A DNA stretch of 20,329 nt from JBFHNV01 sp041593595. GTDB lineage: Bacteria > Pseudomonadota > Gammaproteobacteria > HK1. The first letter of the stretch is position 1. Each line of letters starts with the position of its first letter. Positions 1 to 4,817 of this stretch are shown here, one piece after another. The stretch lies in the NCBI GenBank assembly GCA_041593595.1, contig JBFHNV010000100.1, positions 1 through 20,329 on the forward strand, given 5' to 3'. The position numbers and the translations under genes are program-made. The notes below the pieces were generated by a model. It saw nothing but the letters and a program-made list of their open reading frames with translations, did no database searches and was not told the DNA's origin.

Positions 1-630
1 GCGAGCGTGCTGCCGCTCGGCGCCGGCTTCGCCGGCGGACTCGCCTGGCACGCGGGCGAGGACGCGTTCTACGTCGTTGCGAGCAACTTCCTCGGTGCGT
101 CCAGCCTGCACCGGGTTCCCGCGGCGGGCGGCATCTCCAGCGTCGAGTTCGTCGCCGACATCGGATTCGGCTTCGTCGGCGGCCTCACCTACAACGCTGA
201 CGACGGCAAGCTGTACGCCATCTCGACGGACGTCCTCGGCGTGCCGCGGGTGCTGAACGCCATCACGCTCGGGCCGACGCCGACGGTCGCCCCGCTGTTC
301 AGCCTCGGCGACGGCTCGCTGGCGTTCAACGGCGGGCTCGCCTACAACGCGCTGGGTGACGTCTTCTACGCGGTGAGCAACGACGCCTCGTTCGCCTCCA
401 CGCTGAACACCTTCACGCTCGCCGGCGCGGGTGCCTTCGACGTGGTCGGGGCCATCGGCGTCGGCTTCGGCAACAGTGCTCTCGCGCTCGTGCCCGGGGT
501 CATCGTCACGCCGGTGCCCGAGCCGGCGGGCGAGACGCTGGCGGCGACGGCCCTCGCGCTGCTCGCGCTGCTCGGCGCCGCTCCACGCGCGCGGCGTCGC
601 CGCCGAGGAGGACTGGCAACCAACGCTTGA
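1..630 (+). CDS. PEP-CTERM sorted exported protein, 5' end outside window
   Basis: The reading frame is open from the first base, so the N-terminus and any signal peptide lie upstream of the window. About 209 codons are visible. The C-terminus is a typical PEP-CTERM tripartite signal: a Val-Pro-Glu-Pro motif, a hydrophobic Ala/Leu-rich segment of about 15 residues, and then a run of arginines close to the stop. In known systems this tail is recognised by exosortase/EpsH, which cleaves the protein for release or surface attachment. The body contains three degenerate repeats spaced about 50 residues apart, each with a Gly-Gly-Leu-(Ala/Thr)-(Trp/Tyr) core followed by a Phe/Leu-Tyr-x-(Val/Ile)-(Ala/Ser) strand. 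This suggests a beta-rich, possibly propeller-like fold. No enzymatic motif is seen. The sorting class is well supported; the specific function is unknown. Confidence 0.85.
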   Translation, partial: ASVLPLGAGFAGGLAWHAGEDAFYVVASNFLGASSLHRVPAAGGISSVEFVADIGFGFVGGLTYNADDGKLYAISTDVLGVPRVLNAITLGPTPTVAPLFSLGDGSLAFNGGLAYNALGDVFYAVSNDASFASTLNTFTLAGAGAFDVVGAIGVGFGNSALALVPGVIVTPVPEPAGETLAATALALLALLGAAPRARRRRRGGLATNA

Positions 631-657
631 CGGGCCGATGTCGGCGCCGTCGTGTCA

Positions 658-681
658 GCGCCGGTGCCTGTTGACCGGCGC
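658..681 (+). terminator. GC-rich hairpin after the PEP-CTERM gene
   Basis: A perfect 8-bp stem (GCGCCGGT paired with ACCGGCGC) closes an 8-nt loop 28 nt after the PEP-CTERM stop codon. Only a short pyrimidine-rich stretch follows, not a clear T tract. It may be a weak terminator for the upstream gene or a 5'-leader structure for the gene starting at 713. Confidence 0.4.
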
Positions 682-712
682 CCGTCTCTGTCAATCGAGA
701 GGGAGGCTTCCC

Positions 713-1231
713 ATGGTCACTTTCTATCGTCTGGTGATAGTCAATGCGGTTGCGCTGATGCTGGCGATGATGGCCGTGCCGGCCATGGCGCAGTTCTCGA
801 CGCCCGTCCGCGACGTCGAGAACCCGGCGCGAACGCCGTTCCGGGTGAGCGCCACCATCAACATACCCACCGGGTTCTCCGGCGTGCTCAACTCGCCGAT
901 CGCGACCATCGCGGAGAACCAGCGCCTGGTCATCGAGCAGGTGTCTGTGCGCTGCGCGACGGCCAGCGGCAACATCGTCCGAGTCGACCTGACCGTCACC
1001 CAGCGAACCGGTCCCAGCTCGAGCACCGGCCACGTGTTCAGCGTCCCGGTGCAGTTCCAGGGCGCCGACCCCTTTGCCGGCCGGACCTTCGTCGGTGGCA
1101 TCTCGTCTCGGATGTACTCCGACGCCGGCATCCTCGGCTTCTCCAGCGTCAACGGCGGCGTCATCCGCGACAACGGCACCGGCACCGGCTTCTGCGCGTT
1201 CGCCATCAGCGGCTACACCATCCAGGTCTGA
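713..1231 (+). CDS. secreted protein of unknown function (172 aa)
   Basis: I do not recognise the family. The ATG start is favoured by a strong purine-rich ribosome binding site (GAGAGGGAGG) about 6 nt upstream and by the signal peptide it creates: a short charged start, a hydrophobic Val/Ala/Leu/Met core and an Ala-Met-Ala cleavage site near residue 26. The mature part of about 146 residues is rich in Thr, Ser, Gly and Val and looks like an all-beta domain. It has two cysteines, one near the middle and one close to the C-terminus, that could form a disulfide after export. The next gene begins 3 nt after the stop, so the two are probably co-transcribed. It follows an exosortase-sorted protein on the same strand, which hints at an extracellular role, but no function is assigned. 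Confidence 0.75.
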   Translation: MVTFYRLVIVNAVALMLAMMAVPAMAQFSTPVRDVENPARTPFRVSATINIPTGFSGVLNSPIATIAENQRLVIEQVSVRCATASGNIVRVDLTVTQRTGPSSSTGHVFSVPVQFQGADPFAGRTFVGGISSRMYSDAGILGFSSVNGGVIRDNGTGTGFCAFAISGYTIQV

Positions 1232-1234
1232 GCC

Positions 1235-2152
1235 ATGGACACACAAAAGAAGCGATACACGGGAAGACAGCCCGGCAGGGTGCTTCACACGCGCTCGCGC
1301 GCCGCCCGGTCGGGGCGCGCGTTCGGTTACGCATTGGCCAGCACGGTGTGTGCCGTGGCGCTCGGTCACGCCGGTCTCGCGCCGGCGCAGGGTGCGGCAG
1401 GCCTGCCCAGAGCGCTGACGGTGGGAGGCGCCCCGGACCAGGTGCCGGCGGAGGTCGCGGCGCCGCCTCTCGGCGTGGTGGTGCGAGTGAAGGCGCCGCC
1501 GGCGGGCGGGCGGGACACGACGACGGCGGACGCGCGGACGGAGATGGGCCGGCGGATGATGGTGCAGGCCGGCGCGGCCGGGCACGACACGCCCAGCATC
1601 GTGGTGGCCTACGCGGGCGGTGCCCTGCCGCCCGAGGCGCTCGACCCGCCGCCCGACACGCTGGTCCTCCTCGAGCACGCGCCGGGTCTCGCCGGCGAGG
1701 AGGCGCGCGAGGCGCTGGCGCAGGCCGCTGCGGAGCAGGCCCCGGTTGCGGACCTGGTGCTCGAGTACCGGGGCGGCGCCCTGCCGGAGGAGGCGAACGC
1801 GCCGCCGGCGGGCGTGGTCGTGGGGCTGCTGGCGCCGTCCGCGCCGGCCGGGGACGACGCGCGCCGGAGCATCGTGGAGGCGGTGCCGGAGGCGGACGCG
1901 GTCTTCGCCATGGACATCCCCTACACGGCCGACGGCCTGCCTGCCGAGGCGCTGGATCCGCCCTACGACACCGTCATCCGCCTGGAGGCCCCGCCAGAGG
2001 GCGCCACGCCCGCCGCGCCTGCGGCCCTCGCGCCGCCGGACCAGGCGCTGCCCGTGTCGCGCACCGTCGACGTGCCGTATCGCGCCGGCACGCTGCCGAG
2101 GGTCGCCGTCAAGCCGCCGCCCGGGGTGCTCGTGAGGCTGCGCGCGCCCTGA
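1235..2152 (+). CDS. exported protein with five Leu-Pro/Pro-Pro repeats (305 aa)
   Basis: I do not recognise the family. The N-terminus has a long basic region (about 28 residues) and then a hydrophobic stretch ending in Ala-Pro-Ala near residue 51, consistent with a signal peptide. The rest contains five copies of a roughly 32-residue unit at about residues 58-89, 119-150, 170-201, 221-253 and 274-305. Each copy has a Gly-x-(Leu/Val)-Pro or equivalent, then an acidic/Ala stretch, then Pro-Pro followed by four or five residues and a Val/Leu-rich strand that ends in Ala-Pro. Spacing between copies is 51-61 residues, and the linkers are Ala/Glu/Asp-rich. The last copy ends exactly at the C-terminus. 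The gene lies 3 nt after the preceding secreted-protein gene, which suggests an operon. A structural, binding or cell-envelope role is possible; no catalytic motif is visible. Confidence 0.7.
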   Translation: MDTQKKRYTGRQPGRVLHTRSRAARSGRAFGYALASTVCAVALGHAGLAPAQGAAGLPRALTVGGAPDQVPAEVAAPPLGVVVRVKAPPAGGRDTTTADARTEMGRRMMVQAGAAGHDTPSIVVAYAGGALPPEALDPPPDTLVLLEHAPGLAGEEAREALAQAAAEQAPVADLVLEYRGGALPEEANAPPAGVVVGLLAPSAPAGDDARRSIVEAVPEADAVFAMDIPYTADGLPAEALDPPYDTVIRLEAPPEGATPAAPAALAPPDQALPVSRTVDVPYRAGTLPRVAVKPPPGVLVRLRAP

Positions 2153-2169
2153 GCGGCCGCAGGGGCCGC
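2153..2169 (+). terminator. GC hairpin directly after the stop codon
   Basis: GCGGCC pairs with GGCCGC across a 5-nt loop, beginning at the base after the stop codon of the repeat-protein gene. There is no T tract, so termination activity is only suggested. Confidence 0.35.
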
Positions 2170-2235
2170 ACGCGCCCGGGTCGGCTCGCGGGCAACGACC
2201 CGGCCGGCTTGGCCACCGCTCGTCGGCCCTGGCCA

Positions 2236-2637
2236 GGCCACGGCCGCATTGCGCCAGAAGCGGTCCCGGGCGGGCGTGAAGGGCTTCGGCTGATCCTGCC
2301 CCTCACGACTGGCGCGCGGGGTGTGCAGGCGTAGCGTCTCGCGCCCCGCAACGGGTCCGACGGCAATCCGGCAGCGGATGGATCGGCGTGTGAGCTGCGT
2401 TAGCGCGTCCTCGCCCTCTTCGTCGAGCGCGAGGTAGGGCTGTGTCCCGTCGTCGTGCGTTTCCACCTCCCGCGCGCCGCTGCGCACGAGCGTGCGCGTG
2501 ATGCGCCAAATCAACGTCTCGAGGAGGCGCCCGAGCACCTCGGCCGGGGGCGGCGGGCCGCGGTGCAAGCGCGGGCGTTCACCCGCGAAGGTGTAAGCGC
2601 CGTCGAGGGCGAGGACGTGCAGGTGGACGTTGAGCGA
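2236..2637 (-). pseudogene. IS91-family transposase fragment
   Basis: About 134 codons resemble the middle of IS91-type (Y2, HUH-related) transposases. The fragment starts at an Asn-Val-His-Leu-His-Val-Leu-Ala-Leu-Asp-Gly block, which corresponds to the conserved His-x-His metal-binding region of this family. It continues through a segment with Pro-Tyr-Leu-Ala-Leu-Asp-Glu and a Gly-Arg-Glu-Thr-Leu-Arg-Leu stretch, then loses resemblance soon after a Phe-Trp-Arg-Asn-Ala-Ala-Val-Ala motif. There is no plausible start, and the N-terminal and catalytic tyrosine regions are absent, so it is a dead remnant. The upstream junction falls where an unrelated plus-strand scrap begins. Family assignment is from recalled motifs. 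Confidence 0.65.
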
Positions 2638-2660
2638 CAACCACACTGAGTACGACGCCG

Positions 2661-2883
2661 TCCACGCTGACGGTCCACCATCCGTTCCACCCGCTCCAGG
2701 GCCGCTGTCTCGACGTCGTCGCGTGGCCTCGTCAGCCGCACCTGGCGGTGACCGTGCGCCAGCCCGACGGCAAGACCCTGAAGATCCTCGAGCCCGCTGC
2801 GGCAAGCTGCCGGCTTCGTGACCAGGTCGAGCTGGCGGCGGACGACCTGCAAGCGCTCGTCGCCTTGCTCGAGCATCGACCTA
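2661..2883 (+). pseudogene. DUF5372-like small protein fragment
   Basis: The frame reads a His-His-Pro-Phe-His-Pro-Leu-x-Gly-Arg block, a Val-Thr-Val-Arg-Gln-Pro-Asp-Gly strand and a closing Asp-Leu-Gln-Ala-Leu-Val-Ala-Leu-Leu helix. This pattern resembles the small DUF5372-type proteins often found beside transposases. No good start codon lies in front of it: the frame is stopped at 2631, and an in-frame ATG appears only inside overlapping junk. The middle looks shortened. It ends against the 3' edge of the IS21 fragment on the other strand. I treat it as a truncated passenger or accessory gene of a former mobile element. Confidence 0.45.
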
Positions 2884-3201
2884 CAATTCCTGCACCCACC
2901 CCGCCGGACCACGCCGACGCAGCAGATCGTCGTAGCCCACTGCCGCGATCTCCCGGTGCAGCACCGTCGCCTGCAACCGCACCGGCGCCGCGGCCGCCAC
3001 CCGCCGACATAACCAGCCCTCGTAGGGCACCAGCTTGCGCGGGCGGTCCGGACCCTGCTGCGGCGCAGCATCCAGCGCTTCTCCGCGCAGGTATTTGCGC
3101 ACTGTGTTGCGCGAGACCCCGAGTTCCTTCGCGATCGTGCGTGTCGACATGCCCCGTCGGGACAAAATCCTGATCTTCATGATGGCTTCCTTCGTCAGCA
3201 T
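2881..3201 (-). pseudogene. istA: IS21-family transposase IstA, N-terminal fragment
   Basis: The 106-residue frame begins with an ATG and a classic IS21 IstA N-terminus: a Lys-Ile-Arg-Ile-Leu helix, then a helix-turn-helix reading Ser-Thr-Arg-Thr-Ile-Ala-x-Glu-Leu-Gly-Val-Ser-Arg-Asn-Thr-Val-Arg-Lys-Tyr-Leu. This is the DNA-binding domain that recognises the element ends. Full IstA proteins are about 400-500 residues and have a DDE integrase core, which is absent here along with any istB. The frame ends at a stop created where the neighbouring DUF5372-like scrap begins. The element's left-end repeats are still present just upstream (3242-3272). Only the first part of the IS survives. Confidence 0.8.
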
Positions 3202-3241
3202 CGGGCCTCCCCCAGCCGAGGTCGGCCCCAGTGAAACAAAG

Positions 3242-3272
3242 GTGGGTCAATTTTTTGTCCGAAGTGGGTCAG
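3242..3272 (-). repeat. IS21 terminal repeat pair
   Basis: Two copies of GTGGGTCA (3242-3249 and 3264-3271, plus-strand reading) lie 22 bp apart, about 40-70 bp upstream of the istA start. IS21-family ends carry such short internal repeats as transposase-binding sites, so this is the retained istA-proximal end. The outer tip is probably close to 3290 but cannot be fixed. Confidence 0.55.
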
Positions 3273-3299
3273 TTTCCGGTGGTCGGTGACACCGAAGGC

Positions 3300-3547
3300 A
3301 TCGTCCTCGCGCCGGTCGGTATCGACGAGAGTGGTGTGGCGCAGATCGCCGCCCGACGACTTCGCCTCTCGCAGACACGCCTGTGCAATCCGCGTGTCGC
3401 GAAAGACACAGGACGCATCCGCTCCGTCGAACTTCCCGGTTGAGGTCCGCCCGTTGCGACCATGCCCCCACGGAAAGGACCCGGACAAGCCGCTATCAGT
3501 GAACCGCTCCGGGATTCCTGGAGGCTCCAAACCTTGAGAGGACGCTC
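3300..3547. other. spacer between IS remnants, nothing recognised
   Basis: This stretch of about 250 bp lies between the IS21 end and an IS110-type scrap. It carries overlapping open frames on both strands, but none has a recognisable domain, credible start or ribosome binding site. It is probably decayed DNA of the former insertion target or of another element. Confidence 0.4.
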
Positions 3548-3660
3548 CTAAAGTGTGTCAAGGGGTCTTTCGAGGACGCTGAACGCCTCGCGGGCGATAT
3601 AGCGCTTTAGGCAGCGATGAATCTCGCGGTCAGTCTTGCCAGCGGCTCTGCCTTTGTCGA
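3548..3660 (-). pseudogene. IS110-type transposase, last ~37 codons
   Basis: The frame ends with a Gly-Lys-Thr-Asp-Arg-Glu-Ile-His-Arg-Cys-Leu-Lys-Arg-Tyr-Ile-Ala-Arg-Glu stretch followed by about 13 residues and a stop. This closely resembles the C-terminal basic helix of IS110-family transposases. Homology starts only about 20 bp from the inverted repeat of the IS3 element, so the IS110 copy appears to have been interrupted or deleted there. No upstream IS110 sequence is seen on the far side of the IS3 element, so it is not a simple insertion into an intact gene. Confidence 0.5.
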
Positions 3661-3679
3661 AATTAGGCTTGAGTACGAG

Positions 3680-3697
3680 TGACTTTTCCCCCCTCCA
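3680..3697 (+). repeat. IS3 right terminal inverted repeat
   Basis: TGACTTTTCCCCCCTCCA on the plus strand matches the opposite end (4800-4816) except for one substitution and one extra C. Confidence 0.8.
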
Positions 3698-3698
3698 A

Positions 3699-4479
3699 TC
3701 AGAGTATCTGCTGTGCGAGTCCGGGTCGATCTCGATGCTGCATCGATTCCTCGGCCGGGGTGCGCTGGCCGAGCGATCGATGTGGCCGGACATGATTGTA
3801 GTCCTCCCGCCGGACCTCGATCCGAGCCCTGGCGTCGAACAGCCCTTCGAACCAATGCGGTCGAAGGCATTCGTATCGGAATTTGCCGATGAACGACTCG
3901 GCGTATGAGTTCTTCGTTGGTCGTTCCGGCGTGATGAAGTGAAGCCTCACAGCGTGCGCTTCCGCCCACTTCAGCATCGCTCGCGAGGTTAGCTCAGTCC
4001 CGTTGTCGCAGATCAGCGTCTGTGGAAGCTTGCCTGCTCGACGAAACCGATCGAGCACGCGGGTCACTCCCTGCCCGCTCCGCGAAGTATCGACCTCCAT
4101 CGCCAGGCGCTCCCGGGCGCAGTCGTCAACGACCACCAGGATCCGGATCCGTCGAGCGCGCCACCCCACGCCGTCGCCGCTTCAGCCGTCGAGGCAGCTG
4201 GAGACCCTCCTCGGCATACAGGCGCTCGACTCGCTTGTGATCTGCCGCCCCGAGTTCCCGACGAAGCAGAACCGTCAGACGTGGCGAGCCGAACGCCGGC
4301 CGCTCCTTCGCAAGCTCGCGCATCCTGCGGCGCAGCTTCGTGTTCAAAGGGCTCTCCAGCGGTCGGACGTATTAGCTCGATTCCGACAGCCCGGCGAGCG
4401 CACACGCTCGCCGAGTACTCAATCCGTGCCGCTTCATCACGGCCCCGACAGCGCGGCGCTTCTCCCGGGGCGTCAGCAC
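3699..4479 (-). pseudogene. IS3 orfB (DDE transposase), stop codon and internal deletion
   Basis: A GTG at 4479 overlaps the orfA stop and opens a typical orfB start (Leu-Thr-Pro-Arg-Glu-Lys-Arg). An in-frame TAA lies at 4372-4374. The frame then resumes with the family block Arg-Glu-Leu-Ala-x-Glu-Arg-Pro-x-Phe-Gly and runs to an arginine-rich linker near 4150. There it breaks: the integrase core continues in another frame with Ile-Leu-Val-Val-Val-Asp-Asp, Cys-Asp-Asn-Gly-Thr-Glu and Ala-Glu-Ser-Phe, ending at 3699. The Asn-Gln-x-Trp-x-x-Asp segment that normally carries the first catalytic aspartate is missing at the junction. The gene is dead by at least two lesions. Confidence 0.85.
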
Positions 4480-4741
4480 TTTCCCTCGACGATCGTCTTC
4501 AGTGCCTGGATGTCGAGCTCCTTGTCGGCGACGATCCGCTTCAAGCGCCGATTCTCCTCCTCGAGCGCCTTGAGCCGCTTCACCTCGCTCGCCCCCATCC
4601 GCCGTATTTCGACCTCCAGCGGAAGTAGGCCTGCTCGCTGATTCCATGTTTGCGACGGATGTCGGAGACCTTCATACCGGCCTGCTGCTGTCGGAGAATC
4701 GCCGAGATCTGCTCGGCGGTATGGCGCTTGCGCTTGGCCAT
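4473..4741 (-). pseudogene. IS3 orfA (transposase DNA-binding subunit), frameshifted
   Basis: Starting at the ATG at 4741, the frame reads Met-Ala-Lys-Arg-Lys-Arg-His-Thr-Ala-Glu-Gln-Ile and a complete helix-turn-helix ending at Phe-Arg-Trp-Arg-Ser-Lys-Tyr-Gly-Gly. It then runs into a stop. The continuation (Gly-Ala-Ser-Glu-Val-Lys-Arg-Leu-Lys, then a heptad-rich helix to Glu-Gly-Lys-Cys) is in another frame. One base, apparently a G, is missing near 4596-4604. OrfA normally binds the IS ends and joins OrfB through programmed frameshifting; here the mutation separates the DNA-binding and multimerisation parts. Identification is firm. Confidence 0.85.
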
Positions 4742-4799
4742 CTCGGGTCCTCCTCGCCCTTCGGGCAGTGTAGAGGACTCCCATCCGAGGTGCTCAGGC

Positions 4800-4816
4800 T
4801 GGAGGGGGAAAGGTCA
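4800..4816 (-). repeat. IS3 left terminal inverted repeat
   Basis: Read on the minus strand it is TGACCTTTCCCCCTCCA, the partner of the repeat at 3680-3697. Its outer base lies one base beyond the stop codon of the UPF0182 gene. Confidence 0.8.
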
Positions 4817-4817
4817 C

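Larger units (their letters stand above)
3680..4816 (-). mobile_element. inactivated IS3-family insertion sequence
   Basis: The element is about 1137 bp and is read on the minus strand. It is bounded by near-perfect inverted repeats that begin TGAC and end GTCA. Two overlapping frames typical of the family are present: orfA (helix-turn-helix plus leucine-zipper-like helix) and orfB (DDE integrase). Intact members are usually about 1.2-1.3 kb; the shortfall fits a deletion inside orfB. OrfA has a frameshift, and orfB has an in-frame stop plus a deletion with frame change, so the copy cannot move by itself. I see no convincing target-site duplication (the flanking trinucleotides are GAG and CCT), which suggests that one side was rearranged after insertion. 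Confidence 0.85.

Noticed and set aside
652..2334. 560-codon plus-strand frame spanning the 172-aa and 305-aa protein genes
   Set aside because: It is out of frame with two genes that have signal peptides and a good ribosome binding site, and is extremely Arg/Gly/Ala-rich.
3195..3530. 111-codon minus-strand frame between the IS21 and IS110 remnants
   Set aside because: It runs through the IS21 terminal repeats, has no ribosome binding site and resembles no family I know.
3680..4816. Intact, recently inserted IS3 element
   Set aside because: Inverted repeats are good, but both open reading frames carry inactivating lesions and no target duplication is found.
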